DNA of 64,000 bases, taken from NCBI GenBank assembly GCA_016708905.1, contig JADJEV010000003.1:992001-1056000 (forward strand). Direction: 5' to 3'. Each line of letters begins with the position of its first letter. Position 1 is the first letter of the stretch. Positions 36,130-45,427 of this stretch are shown piece after piece. The translations under genes and the position numbers were made by a program. Source of the DNA: Candidatus Methylophosphatis roskildensis. Its GTDB lineage: Bacteria > Pseudomonadota > Gammaproteobacteria > Burkholderiales > Rhodocyclaceae. The notes under the pieces were generated by a model. The model worked only from the letters and a program-made list of their open reading frames with translations, had not been told where the DNA came from and did no database searches.

Positions 36130-36921
36130 TCAGTCGAGCCCATCCACCCGAAGCATCACCCGCTGTCGCTCGATACTGACGCGGGTCGAGTGGCGAGTCG
36201 CCGACGTCTGGCTGTCGTCGGCGCTCTGGTCGCTTCCGCCGAGCACCATCCATTCGCCGAGTCGCCCCGAGATGGTGGTGACGATACGCGACGAGCGCGT
36301 CACCGCGCCAGCCTCGGTGGCGGTCAGGGATTCCTGCTGCGGGCTGATTTCGACCGTCACGCCCTCCCCGGCCAGCACTGGAACCGCGAGGAAGCCGCTG
36401 CCCATATCGCGATAGACCAGCGAGTTGGCCACCACCACGCCGCCGTTACCGAACACCAATTCCTGCATCTGCAGCGGAACGCTGCGGCCGATCCGGATGA
36501 AGGCCTGTCCGCCATCCACCGTCTGGACCTGCTGATCGGCTCGATCGGCGGCATCGCCGCGCGTGCCATAGGTGCTGCCTCGCAGCACCCTGCCACGTGC
36601 CGCCGGGCGCCCGCCGAGGCCAATCGAGGTTTCCTCCGACGACACGTCGTTGTCCTGGCGCACGCTGATCATCAGGCGCCGCGGCACCGTGTCGATAGCG
36701 TCGAGCGCGCGCCTGATTTCGGCACGATTCCCTGCCGATGCGCGAACGAAGATCGCATTGCGCTGCCCGCTGACCGAGCCGCCCTTCTCCACCAGCGGCT
36801 CGATTGCCGGCAACAGTTGCTCGGCGGTCCGGTTCTTGAGACGGATGATCTCCAGCCCAGTTTGCGCGAGTGCGGACGATCCGAGGATTGCGCAGATCAC
36901 CAGCAACAGCAATCGACTCAT
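36130..36921 (-). CDS. Exported secretin N-domain-like protein
   Basis: The 263-residue protein has a signal peptide (SRLLLLVICAILGSSALAQ) and a secretin N1-type domain (LEIIRLKNRTAEQLLPAIEP, GNRAEIRRALDAIDTVPRRL). A central part resembles the start of a secretin domain (QAFIRIGRSVPLQMQELVFG), and beta-rich sequence continues to the end. It is much shorter than GspD/PilQ and lacks the outer-membrane barrel, so it does not form a secretin channel itself. Its function is unknown. It precedes the TPR/GT41 gene on the same strand. Confidence 0.7.
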   Translation of the reverse strand: MSRLLLLVICAILGSSALAQTGLEIIRLKNRTAEQLLPAIEPLVEKGGSVSGQRNAIFVRASAGNRAEIRRALDAIDTVPRRLMISVRQDNDVSSEETSIGLGGRPAARGRVLRGSTYGTRGDAADRADQQVQTVDGGQAFIRIGRSVPLQMQELVFGNGGVVVANSLVYRDMGSGFLAVPVLAGEGVTVEISPQQESLTATEAGAVTRSSRIVTTISGRLGEWMVLGGSDQSADDSQTSATRHSTRVSIERQRVMLRVDGLD

Positions 36922-37114
36922 CGGAGCGCCGTGGAAACGGGGTCAGGAGCGGTCGCAAGGGCGCTCGCAAGGACGATCCCAAGCGGCAGTCCTGCAGGCC
37001 AATAGGGACGGGCCTCTCCGGACATGCACGCCGCAGATGCCCTGTCCATACGGCTTCCAGGCAAGACCCTCTGTAGATGTCCAGCGGATGCGGCTCGCCG
37101 CGGCATGGCAAGCA

Positions 37115-38251
37115 TCACGCCGCCGCGGGCTGCTCCGGCTGCTCGACGCGGTGCGGTTCGGCGAGGTACTCGCGCGAACGCATCTCGATCAGGCGGCTCA
37201 CGGTGCGGCTGAACTCGTTGGCGTTCGTACCGCTGCGGTACAGATCGTGCGCTTCCACTTCGGCCGAGATCACCAGCTTCACACGTTGGTCGTAGAGCAC
37301 GTCGACCAGCCAGGTGAAACGCCGCGCCTCGGAAGCGCGATCCGCTCCCATCATCGGCACCAGCGAGAGGAACAGGGTGTGGAAGCGGTGGGCGAGCAGC
37401 AGATAGTCGTTCTGCGAACGCGGGCCGCCGCACAGCGTCGCGAAGTCGAACCAGATCACGCCGCCCGCCTCGCGCTTGACCGGCAGCATGTGGCCGAGCA
37501 CCTCGATCGGATCGCTGCGGCCCTCGCCGCCGGCGATCGCGGTGAAGTCCTGCTCCATGCGGTGCTCGGTCTCTTCGGTAGCCGGCGTGTGGTAGACCTC
37601 GACGCGCTCGAGCGTGCGCATCCGGTAATCCACGCCCCCGTCGACCTCGATGACGTCCAGGTTGCGCTTGAGCAGTTCGATGGTCGGCAGGAAGTTGATG
37701 CGCTGCAGGCCGTTCGGATAGAGTCCGTCCGGCGGGTAGTTCGATGTCATGCAGAACAGGACGCCGAGATCGAACAGGCGTTCGAGCAGCCGGCCGAGTA
37801 TCATCGCGTCGGCGATGTCGGAGACGTGGAATTCGTCGAAGCACAGCAGGCGCGTCTGCCGCGAAATGCGCTGCGCGATGGTGACCAGCGGGTCAGGCTG
37901 GTCGCGCAGCGACCTCAGCTCGTCGTGGATCTCGCGCATGAAGGCGTGGAAGTGCACCCGGCGCTTGCGCTTGTACGGCACGGCGTCGTAGAAGCAATCC
38001 ATCAGGAAGCTCTTGCCGCGTCCGACACCGCCCCAGAAATAGACGCCGCGGGGCAGCGTCGGATGCACCAGCAGCTTGCGCAATCGGGTGCGCCGCTTGG
38101 CCTTGAAGGCGATCAGCTCATCGTAGTATTCCTGCAGACGGCGCGCGGCTTCGACTTGCGCTTCGTCGGCGTGGATGCCGCGCGACTCGAGCGCGGCCTC
38201 GAACGCGTCGAGCATGCCGCGCGGCGAAACGCCAAGAGTTCGATGAGGCAC
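37115..38251 (-). CDS. zapE: Cell division protein ZapE (AFG1-like ATPase)
   Basis: About 378 residues from a GTG at 38251; the frame continues upstream into lpd but without family similarity, and the ribosome site is weak, so the start is uncertain. Walker A is YFWGGVGRGKSFLMDCFYDA and Walker B LLCFDEFHVSDIADAMILG, followed by MTSNYPPDGLYPNGLQRINF, all characteristic of ZapE/AFG1. E. coli ZapE is 375 residues and destabilises FtsZ rings under low oxygen. It sits 25 bp after lpd at the end of the TCA gene group. The C-terminus ends in a Pro/Ala-rich tail. Confidence 0.9.
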   Translation of the reverse strand: MPHRTLGVSPRGMLDAFEAALESRGIHADEAQVEAARRLQEYYDELIAFKAKRRTRLRKLLVHPTLPRGVYFWGGVGRGKSFLMDCFYDAVPYKRKRRVHFHAFMREIHDELRSLRDQPDPLVTIAQRISRQTRLLCFDEFHVSDIADAMILGRLLERLFDLGVLFCMTSNYPPDGLYPNGLQRINFLPTIELLKRNLDVIEVDGGVDYRMRTLERVEVYHTPATEETEHRMEQDFTAIAGGEGRSDPIEVLGHMLPVKREAGGVIWFDFATLCGGPRSQNDYLLLAHRFHTLFLSLVPMMGADRASEARRFTWLVDVLYDQRVKLVISAEVEAHDLYRSGTNANEFSRTVSRLIEMRSREYLAEPHRVEQPEQPAAA

Positions 38252-38276
38252 GAAGTCGATCCCGTGAGGTGTGCGC

Positions 38277-39716
38277 TCAGAAATGCAATGGGCGCTTGTC
38301 GACGGCCAGGGCCGATTCATGCATGACTTCGGACAAGGTCGGATGCGCGTGGCAGATCCGCGCGATGTCCTCGGACGAGGCACCGAACTCCATCGCCACC
38401 ACAGCCTCGGCGATCAGTTCCGAGGCGTTGGTGCCGATCACGTGCACGCCGAGGATGCGGTCGGTCTTGGCGCAGGCCAGCATCTTGACGAAGCCGGTGG
38501 TGTCGCCCTGACCGAGCGCGCGGCCGTTGGCGGCGAATGGAATCTGTCCGGCCCGGTAGGCGACGTTGGCGGCCTTGAGCTGCTGCTCGGTCTGCCCCAC
38601 CCAGGCGATCTCGGGGTGGGTGTAGATGACCCACGGCACGGTATCGTGATTGACGTGACCGGCCTGGCCGGCGATGCGTTCCGCCACCATGACGCCCTCT
38701 TCCATGCCTTTGTGCGCCAGCATCGGACCCGGTACCACGTCGCCGACCGCCCAGACGTTGGGAAGGTTGGTCTGGCAGTAGTCGTTCACCTCGACGCGAC
38801 CGTGGTCGTCGAGCTTGAGACCCGCCGCACCGCCGTTGAGGCCGTCGGTATTGGGAACGCGGCCGACCGATACGATCAGCTTGTCGCACTCGAGCACGCC
38901 GGCAGCGTCGTCGGACTGGAAGGGCAGGCCGATGCCGCCCTTGCCCTGGGTGAGCTTGCCGATCTTGGCGCCGAGATGGATCTTCAGGCCCTGCTTGGCG
39001 GTGAATACCTTCCAGGCTTCCTTGGCAACCGCGGCGTCCGCCGCCGCAAGGAAATCGGGCAGCGCTTCGAGGATGGTCACCTCGGAACCGAGGCGTTTCC
39101 AGACGCTGCCGAGTTCGAGGCCGATTACGCCGGCACCGATCACACCTACCCGCCTGGGCACGGCATCGAACGACAACGCGCCGACGTTGTCGCAGATCGA
39201 CTTGTTGTCCACCTCGATGCCCGAAAGCTGACGCGGCTTCGACCCGGTCGCCACGATCACGTGCTTGGCATCGACCACCGACTTGCCGTCCTTGCCCGCC
39301 ACTTCGATCTGCCACCGCTCGCTCTTGCGACTGCCGGTGAAGCTGCCGCGGCCGGCGAGCAGGGTCACCTTGTTCTTCTTGAACAGACTACGTATCCCGG
39401 TCGTGAGCTGGGTGACGATGTTCTCCTTGCGGCGAACCATCGACGGCACATCCATCTTTACGCCATCGGCCTTGATGCCGTGCATCAGGAAGTGGTGGCT
39501 GGCCATGTCGAAGTATTCGGATGACTGGAGCAGCGCCTTGGATGGAATGCAGCCGACATTGAGGCAGGTGCCGCCGAGACGCACTTCGCCCTTCGGATCG
39601 TCGTACGACTCGGACTCGATGCACGCCGTGGAAAAGCCGAGCTGTGCCGCACGAATCGCCGCTACATAGCCGCCGGGTCCAGCGCCGATCACGACTACGT
39701 CGAATTGTTGTGCCAT
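38277..39716 (-). CDS. lpdA: Dihydrolipoyl dehydrogenase (E3 of 2-oxoglutarate dehydrogenase)
   Basis: The ATG at 39716 gives 479 residues starting AQQFDVVVIGAGPGGYVAA. The redox disulfide is in GGTCLNVGCIPSKALLQ. The NAD-binding motif is VGVIGAGVIGLELGSVW. The catalytic His-Glu pair lies in AHPTLSEVMHE near the C-terminus. E3 reoxidises dihydrolipoamide of the odhB product, forming NADH. GGGAG precedes the start. An upstream in-frame extension of 22 codons is not supported. Confidence 0.95.
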   Translation of the reverse strand: MAQQFDVVVIGAGPGGYVAAIRAAQLGFSTACIESESYDDPKGEVRLGGTCLNVGCIPSKALLQSSEYFDMASHHFLMHGIKADGVKMDVPSMVRRKENIVTQLTTGIRSLFKKNKVTLLAGRGSFTGSRKSERWQIEVAGKDGKSVVDAKHVIVATGSKPRQLSGIEVDNKSICDNVGALSFDAVPRRVGVIGAGVIGLELGSVWKRLGSEVTILEALPDFLAAADAAVAKEAWKVFTAKQGLKIHLGAKIGKLTQGKGGIGLPFQSDDAAGVLECDKLIVSVGRVPNTDGLNGGAAGLKLDDHGRVEVNDYCQTNLPNVWAVGDVVPGPMLAHKGMEEGVMVAERIAGQAGHVNHDTVPWVIYTHPEIAWVGQTEQQLKAANVAYRAGQIPFAANGRALGQGDTTGFVKMLACAKTDRILGVHVIGTNASELIAEAVVAMEFGASSEDIARICHAHPTLSEVMHESALAVDKRPLHF

Positions 39717-39738
39717 TCCTTTGTTTCTCCCTGGATTG

Positions 39739-39806
39739 CCCGCACCGCGATCGAACGCAGGTGCGGGTTGCGGAATCGCCACTGCCCGGTAATGCGGGTA
39801 GTGGCG
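39739..39806. repeat. Two tandem stem-loops between odhB and lpdA
   Basis: CCCGCACC (39739-39746) pairs with GGTGCGGG (39760-39767), and CGCCACTGCCCG (39777-39788) pairs with CGGGTAGTGGCG (39795-39806) with one wobble. They occupy most of the 97-bp gap after odhB. They could be an attenuator, an RNA-processing site or a weak terminator; no T-tract is seen. Confidence 0.55.
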
Positions 39807-39813
39807 AGATCGA

Positions 39814-41061
39814 TCAGATTTCGAACAGCAGGCGCGCCGGGTCTTCGAGCGCTTCCTTCATCGTCACCAGGCCGAGCACCGCCTCGCGGCCGTCGATGAT
39901 GCGATGGTCGTAGGACATCGCGAGGTAGTTGATCGGGCGAATCACCACCTGACCGTTCTCTGCCACTGGACGATCCTTGGTGGCGTGAATGCCGAGAATC
40001 GCCGACTGGGGCGGATTGATGATGGGCGTCGACAGCATCGAGCCGAACACGCCGCCGTTGGAGATCGAGAAAGTCCCGCCAGTGAGTTCCTCGATCGACA
40101 GCTTGCCGTCCCTGGCCTTGGTGCCAAATTCGGCGATCTTCTTCTCGATCCCGGCAAAGCTCAACTGGTCGGCATTGCGCAGGATGGGCACCACCAGGCC
40201 GCGCGGCGAGCCGACCGCGATGCCGATATCGAAATAGCCGTGATAGACGAGATCATTGCCATCGATCGAGGCGTTGAGTAAGGGGAACTTCTTCAGCGCG
40301 GCAACCGCAGCCTTGACGAAGAAGCTCATGAAGCCCAACTTGACGCCATGCTCCTTTTCGAACTTGTCCTGGTACTTTTTTCGCAGTTCCATCAACGGGC
40401 TCATATTGACCTCGTTGAAAGTCGTGAGAATCGCGTTCTGCGACTGCGACTGCAACAGGCGCTCTGCCACGCGCGCGCGCAAGCGTGACATGGGCACCCG
40501 CTGCTCGGGCCGGTCGGCGAGCACGTCTTCGATGCTGATCGGTGCGGGTGGCTGCGGCAGCGCCGGGGCGGCCGCAGCCGGCGCGGCGGCCGGCCTGGCA
40601 GCCGGAGCGGGCACCGCGGCCGGCGCGGCGATACCGAGCGCGTCGGCCTTGGTGACGCGCCCCCCTCGGCCACTACCTTCGACCGCCGTCGCGGTGACGC
40701 CCTTTTCCTCGAGGATCTTGCGCGCGGCGGGCATCGCCACGCTGGCGGCAGGCGCCTCAGCTTTCGCGACGGCGGCCGGCGCGGCCGCAGCAGCGGGGGC
40801 CGGGGCGGCAGCGCTGGCCTTCGCGTCAGTATCGATGGTTGCGATCACCTCACCACTGGTGACCAGATCGCCGTTGCCCTTGATGATCTTGACCAGCACG
40901 CCGGCACCGGGGGCCGGCAATTCCAGCACGACCTTGTCGGTCTCGATATCGATCAGGTTCTCGTCGCGGGCGACGGCTTCGCCCTCCTTCTTGTGCCAGC
41001 TGACCAGCGTGGCTTCAGCCACGGATTCGGACAGCTGTGGCACCTTCACCTCGATTCGCAT
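39814..41061 (-). CDS. odhB: Dihydrolipoamide succinyltransferase (E2 of 2-oxoglutarate dehydrogenase)
   Basis: The 415-residue E2 has one lipoyl domain (lipoyl-Lys in DENLIDIETDKVVLELPAPG near residue 43), an Ala/Pro linker, a peripheral-subunit binding domain (PAARKILEEKGVTATAVEGS), a second Ala/Pro linker and the catalytic domain ending AMSYDHRIIDGREAVLGLVT with the active-site His. It transfers succinyl from E1-lipoate to CoA. The neighbouring E1 (sucA) and E3 (lpdA) complete the complex. Confidence 0.95.
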   Translation of the reverse strand: MRIEVKVPQLSESVAEATLVSWHKKEGEAVARDENLIDIETDKVVLELPAPGAGVLVKIIKGNGDLVTSGEVIATIDTDAKASAAAPAPAAAAAPAAVAKAEAPAASVAMPAARKILEEKGVTATAVEGSGRGGRVTKADALGIAAPAAVPAPAARPAAAPAAAAPALPQPPAPISIEDVLADRPEQRVPMSRLRARVAERLLQSQSQNAILTTFNEVNMSPLMELRKKYQDKFEKEHGVKLGFMSFFVKAAVAALKKFPLLNASIDGNDLVYHGYFDIGIAVGSPRGLVVPILRNADQLSFAGIEKKIAEFGTKARDGKLSIEELTGGTFSISNGGVFGSMLSTPIINPPQSAILGIHATKDRPVAENGQVVIRPINYLAMSYDHRIIDGREAVLGLVTMKEALEDPARLLFEI

Positions 41062-41120
41062 TGTCGCCCCCTCGGTTGTTCTGATTTGCTCACTTCAACT
41101 TCGTATTGCCGGCTTTGGGA

Positions 41121-43934
41121 TCAGCTCTTGATCCGCAGGGCGCTGTCGATCACGACTTTCTGCTGTACGTTGTGCTTTGCGTAATAGCCGACAGCCGGGC
41201 TGGCCGAGGCCGGTCGCGCGACAACCTCGAGCTTCTGCCCTTCGCTCGCATGCTCCGTGAAGTGGTGCCGCGATGCATACCATGCGCCCTGGTTCAGGGG
41301 CTCCTCCTGCACCCAGACCAGATCCTTGGCCTTCGGATACTTCTTCATTTCCGCCGCAAACACCTCGTTCGGGAACGGATAGAGCTGCTCGAGACGGAGG
41401 ATCGCGACGTTCTCGATCTTGTGCTCGCGCCGCGCGGCGAGCAGTTCGTAGAAGATCTTGCCGGCGCATACCACCACCCGCATGACCTTCTTCGGATCGA
41501 GCTCATCGACCTCTGGAATCACGGTCTGGAAGGTGCCCTTTGACAGATCGTCGAGCGACGAGGTGGCTTCCTTGTGACGCAGCAGCGACTTAGGCGACAT
41601 CACGATCAGCGGCTTGCGGAACTTGCGCAGCATCTGCCGGCGCAGCAGGTGGAAGATCTGCGCGGGTGTCGAAGGCACACAGACCTGCCAGTTCTGTTCG
41701 GCGCACAGCTGCATGTAGCGCTCGAGGCGCGCCGACGAGTGTTCCGGCCCCTGCCCCTCGTAACCGTGCGGCAGCAGCATCACCAGCCCGCAGCCACGGC
41801 CCCACTTGGCCTCGCCGGAGGCAATGAACTGGTCGATCACGACCTGCGCACCGTTGGCGAAGTCGCCGAACTGCGCCTCCCAGACCACCAGCTCGTTCGG
41901 CTCGGCGGTCGAGTATCCGTACTCGAAGGCGAGCACGGCTTCTTCCGACAGCACCGAGTCGATGACGACGAACGGAGCCTGCTTTTCCTGAATATGCTCG
42001 AGCGGCGTGTAGTTGCCGGCGTCCCACTTTTCGCGATTCTGATCGTGCAGCACCGCATGACGATGGAAGAAGGTGCCCCGAGCGGAGTCTTCGCCCGAGA
42101 CCCGCACCCCATAGCCCTCGACGAGCAAGGTCGCGTAGGCCAGGGTTTCGCCCATCCCCCAGTCGATCGGCAACTTCCCTTCGCCCATTGCCTTGCGGTC
42201 TTCGATGATCTTGGCGACCCGAGAATGGAGCGTGAAGCCTTCCGGAACGCTCGTCACCGCCTTGGACAGTCGTTCGATCTCCGGCACCGGCACCTTGGTA
42301 TCGCAGTTGTCGGTGTACTCGTGGCCGAGCAGCGGTGTCCAGTCGACGGCAAACATACGCTGATGGTTGGTGAGCACCGGATTGTCGATCAGCCGGCCCT
42401 CGTCGAGCGCGGCGCGAAAGTCCTGGATCATCTGGTCCGGGTCATCCGCACCGATCACACCCTGGCTCACCAGCTTGTCCGCGTAGACCTTGCGGGTACC
42501 TGGATGGGCCTGGATCTTCTTGTACATCAGCGGCTGCGTGACCATCGGCTCGTCCTGCTCGTTGTGCCCGAGCTTGCGGAAGCAGATCAGGTCGATCACC
42601 ACATCCTTCTTGAACGCCTGCCGGAAATCCATTGCCAGCCTGGTGACGAAGGCCACCGCTTCCGGGTCGTCGCCGTTCACGTGGAAGATCGGCGCCTCGA
42701 TCATCTTGAAGATATCGGTACAGTACAAGGACGAGCGGTAGTCGCGCGGATCGGAGGTGGTGAAGCCGATCTGGTTGTTCACCACGATGTGCACCGTTCC
42801 ACCCGTGCCGTAACCGCGGGTCTGCGAGAAGTTGAGCATCTCCTGGTTGACGCCCTGGCCGGCAACTGCGGCATCGCCGTGCAGCAGCACAGGCAGAACC
42901 TCGGCACCGGGCTCGTCGCCCCGGCGGAGCTGGCGCGCGTACACCGAACCTTCGACCACCGGATTGATGATCTCGAGGTGTGAAGGGTTGAAGGCGAGCG
43001 TCAGGTGAACCGGTCCCCCGGGCGTCGCAACGTCCGACGAGAACCCCAAGTGGTATTTGACATCGCCGGCGGCCAATTCCTCCGCGTGCTTGCCCTCGAA
43101 CTCCGAGAACAACTGCTGTGGCGATTTGCCGAGGATATTGACCAGCACATTCAGGCGTCCGCGATGCGCCATGCCGATGACGATTTCCTGCACCCCAAGG
43201 CCGCCGGCCACGCGCACCAGTTCGTCCATCGCCACGATGGTGCTTTCGCCGCCCTCGAGCGAAAAGCGCTTCTGCCCGACGTATCGGGTGTGCAGGTAAC
43301 GCTCCAGGGTTTCCGCCGCAGTTGCCCGCTCCAGGAAACGCTTCTGCTGATCCGGTTCATATTTGGGCATCGATCGGATCGGTTCGATCCGCGCCTGGAT
43401 CCAGCGCTTTTGCCCGATATCCGACATGTACATGTATTCGGCGCCGATCGACCCGCAGTAAGTCTGGCGCAATGCTTCGAGAATCTCGCGCAGGGTGCCT
43501 TTTTCGCCCGGAAACACGAACGAGCCGGTGCTGAACACCTCGCCGAAATCCGCCTCGGTGAAGCCATAGAAGGACGGCTCCAGTTCAGCGATCTGCGGCC
43601 GCTCGGCGCGCTTGAGCGGGTCGAGTTGGGCCCAGCGGTTGCCGAGAAAGCGGTAGGCCGTGATCATCTGCAGAACCTTGATCTGGCGGCCGTCGGAAAC
43701 CGTGCTGACCGCCGCCCTTGAAACCCCCTGCTTGGCGCGCTCGGCGAAGGAAGCGATGATCGGGGAATGCGCGACGTCCGGGCCGTCACCCGGCAGGTTC
43801 TGCAAGGAATCGAAGTAACTGCGCCAGTTGTCGGGCACCGACGCAGGGTTGTTGATGTAGTTCTCGTACAGCTCCTCGACGAACGGCATGTTGCCGCCGA
43901 AGAGATAGGAATTGCTAATCATCTGTTTCAGCAT
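41121..43934 (-). CDS. sucA: 2-oxoglutarate dehydrogenase E1 component
   Basis: The 937-residue thiamine diphosphate enzyme decarboxylates 2-oxoglutarate. Recognisable parts are NSYLFGGNMPFVEELYENYI, EIVIGMAHRGRLNVLVNILG, the ThDP/metal region FHVNGDDPEAVAFVTRLAMD, RKLGHNEQDEPMVTQPLMYK and LPHGYEGQGPEHSSARLERY. The ATG at 43934 is preferred; its GAGAG ribosome site lies inside the right arm of a long hairpin (43937-43993), which may limit translation. gltA lies 142 bp upstream and odhB about 60 bp downstream. Confidence 0.96.
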   Translation of the reverse strand: MLKQMISNSYLFGGNMPFVEELYENYINNPASVPDNWRSYFDSLQNLPGDGPDVAHSPIIASFAERAKQGVSRAAVSTVSDGRQIKVLQMITAYRFLGNRWAQLDPLKRAERPQIAELEPSFYGFTEADFGEVFSTGSFVFPGEKGTLREILEALRQTYCGSIGAEYMYMSDIGQKRWIQARIEPIRSMPKYEPDQQKRFLERATAAETLERYLHTRYVGQKRFSLEGGESTIVAMDELVRVAGGLGVQEIVIGMAHRGRLNVLVNILGKSPQQLFSEFEGKHAEELAAGDVKYHLGFSSDVATPGGPVHLTLAFNPSHLEIINPVVEGSVYARQLRRGDEPGAEVLPVLLHGDAAVAGQGVNQEMLNFSQTRGYGTGGTVHIVVNNQIGFTTSDPRDYRSSLYCTDIFKMIEAPIFHVNGDDPEAVAFVTRLAMDFRQAFKKDVVIDLICFRKLGHNEQDEPMVTQPLMYKKIQAHPGTRKVYADKLVSQGVIGADDPDQMIQDFRAALDEGRLIDNPVLTNHQRMFAVDWTPLLGHEYTDNCDTKVPVPEIERLSKAVTSVPEGFTLHSRVAKIIEDRKAMGEGKLPIDWGMGETLAYATLLVEGYGVRVSGEDSARGTFFHRHAVLHDQNREKWDAGNYTPLEHIQEKQAPFVVIDSVLSEEAVLAFEYGYSTAEPNELVVWEAQFGDFANGAQVVIDQFIASGEAKWGRGCGLVMLLPHGYEGQGPEHSSARLERYMQLCAEQNWQVCVPSTPAQIFHLLRRQMLRKFRKPLIVMSPKSLLRHKEATSSLDDLSKGTFQTVIPEVDELDPKKVMRVVVCAGKIFYELLAARREHKIENVAILRLEQLYPFPNEVFAAEMKKYPKAKDLVWVQEEPLNQGAWYASRHHFTEHASEGQKLEVVARPASASPAVGYYAKHNVQQKVVIDSALRIKS

Positions 43935-43936
43935 GT

Positions 43937-43993
43937 CTGTCTCTCGCTGTCAGGGCACCCGCCTTCGGCGGGTGTGGTTGGAGCGAGAGACAG
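43937..43993 (-). promoter_or_regulatory. Long hairpin covering the sucA ribosome-binding site
   Basis: CTGTCTCTCGCT (43937-43948) is the exact reverse complement of AGCGAGAGACAG (43982-43993). Inside lies a second perfect hairpin, CACCCGCC-TTC-GGCGGGTG (43956-43974). In the minus-strand RNA the arm next to the sucA ATG contains the GAGAG ribosome site, so it would be paired. No U-tract follows, so termination is less likely than translational control. Confidence 0.6.
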
Positions 43994-44076
43994 GTCAGAC
44001 GGCACCCAGCACGAGCGGAGCCTTGCATCTCCGATCCTGCCGGGCGCGGGCGCCCCTCGCCCCCGGATTCTTGTTG

Positions 44077-45372
44077 TTATGTTCGCTTGCCGAGTGGCGT
44101 GACGCTGCGCGGTGCCGCTCCGGTATAGAGCTGGCGCGGGCGGCCGATCTTCTGCTCCGGGTCGCCGATCATTTCGTGCCACTGGGCAATCCAGCCGATG
44201 GTGCGGGCCAGCGCGAAGATGCCGGTGAACATTGGCACCGGAATGCCGAGGGCACGCTGCACGATACCCGAATAGAAGTCGACGTTCGGGTAGAGCTTCT
44301 TCTCGATGAAGAAATCATCTTCCAGTGCAATCTTCTCGAGCGCGAGGGCCAGCTTGAACAGGCGATCGTCGTGCAAGCCGAGTTCGTTCAGAACATCGTG
44401 GCAGGTTTCGCGCATCAGCTTGGCGCGCGGGTCGAAGTTCTTGTAGACGCGGTGGCCGAAGCCCATCAGCTTGAAGCTGTCGTTCTTGTCCTTCGACCGC
44501 TTGATGTACTCGCCGACCCGCGACACGTCGCCGATCTCCTCGAGCATCTTGAGGCAGGCCTCGTTCGCGCCACCGTGTGCCGGTCCCCACAGACAGGCGA
44601 TGCCGGCGGCGATACAGGCAAACGGGTTGGCCCCCGACGAACCGGACAGGCGCACGGTCGAGGTCGACGCGTTCTGCTCGTGATCGGCGTGCAGGATCAG
44701 GATGCGATCGAGTGCCTTCACCAGCACCGGATTCGGCTTGTACTCCTCGCACGGCGTGCCGAACATCATGTGCATGAAGTTCGCCGAGTAGTCGAGGTTG
44801 TTGCGCGGATACATGAACGGCTCGCCCATGCTGTACTTGTAGGTCATCGCCACGATGGTCGGCATCTTGGCAATCAGGCGGATCGCCGCGACCAGCCGGT
44901 GCTCCGGATTGTTGATGTCGAGCGAGTCATGGTAGAAGGCCGACAGCGCTCCGACCACGCCAACCAGCACCGCCATCGGGTGCGCGTCGCGCCGGAAGCC
45001 CTGGAAGAAGCGCGTCAATTGTTCATGAACCATGGTATGGCTCTTGACGCGCATTTCCCAATCCGCATACTGCGCCGAGTTCGGCAACTCGCCATTCTTG
45101 AGCAGGTAGCAGGTCTCGAGGAAGTTGCAGTGTTCGGCCAGCTGTTCGATCGGGTAGCCACGATAGAGCAGTTCGCCCTTGTCGCCGTCGATATAGGTGA
45201 TGCTCGACTTGCAGGCTGCGGTGGACATGAAGCCCGGATCGAAGGTAAACGTGCCGGTCTTGCCGTAGAGCGTGCGGATATCGATGACGCCCGGGCCGAT
45301 GGTGCCGGAGAGGATCGGAAACTCGTTGGCCTTTCCGTCGAGAGTCAGCGTGGCTGTACGTTGCGTGGTCAT
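44077..45372 (-). CDS. gltA: Citrate synthase
   Basis: The 431-residue hexameric-type citrate synthase condenses oxaloacetate and acetyl-CoA. Family stretches include LHADHEQNASTSTVRLSGSS, CLWGPAHGGANEACLKML (active-site His), GFGHRVYKNFDPRAK (second His) and LYPNVDFYSGIVQ (catalytic Asp). The N-terminal beta domain with ATLTLDGKANEFPILSGT is of the NADH-sensitive Gram-negative type. It lies between sdhE and sucA on the same strand. Confidence 0.96.
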   Translation of the reverse strand: MTTQRTATLTLDGKANEFPILSGTIGPGVIDIRTLYGKTGTFTFDPGFMSTAACKSSITYIDGDKGELLYRGYPIEQLAEHCNFLETCYLLKNGELPNSAQYADWEMRVKSHTMVHEQLTRFFQGFRRDAHPMAVLVGVVGALSAFYHDSLDINNPEHRLVAAIRLIAKMPTIVAMTYKYSMGEPFMYPRNNLDYSANFMHMMFGTPCEEYKPNPVLVKALDRILILHADHEQNASTSTVRLSGSSGANPFACIAAGIACLWGPAHGGANEACLKMLEEIGDVSRVGEYIKRSKDKNDSFKLMGFGHRVYKNFDPRAKLMRETCHDVLNELGLHDDRLFKLALALEKIALEDDFFIEKKLYPNVDFYSGIVQRALGIPVPMFTGIFALARTIGWIAQWHEMIGDPEQKIGRPRQLYTGAAPRSVTPLGKRT

Positions 45373-45427
45373 ATCAGTCCCTTCTTACCCCGAAAAGTAG
45401 TGTTCCCCGGCTAGGTGCGTCGCCGTG

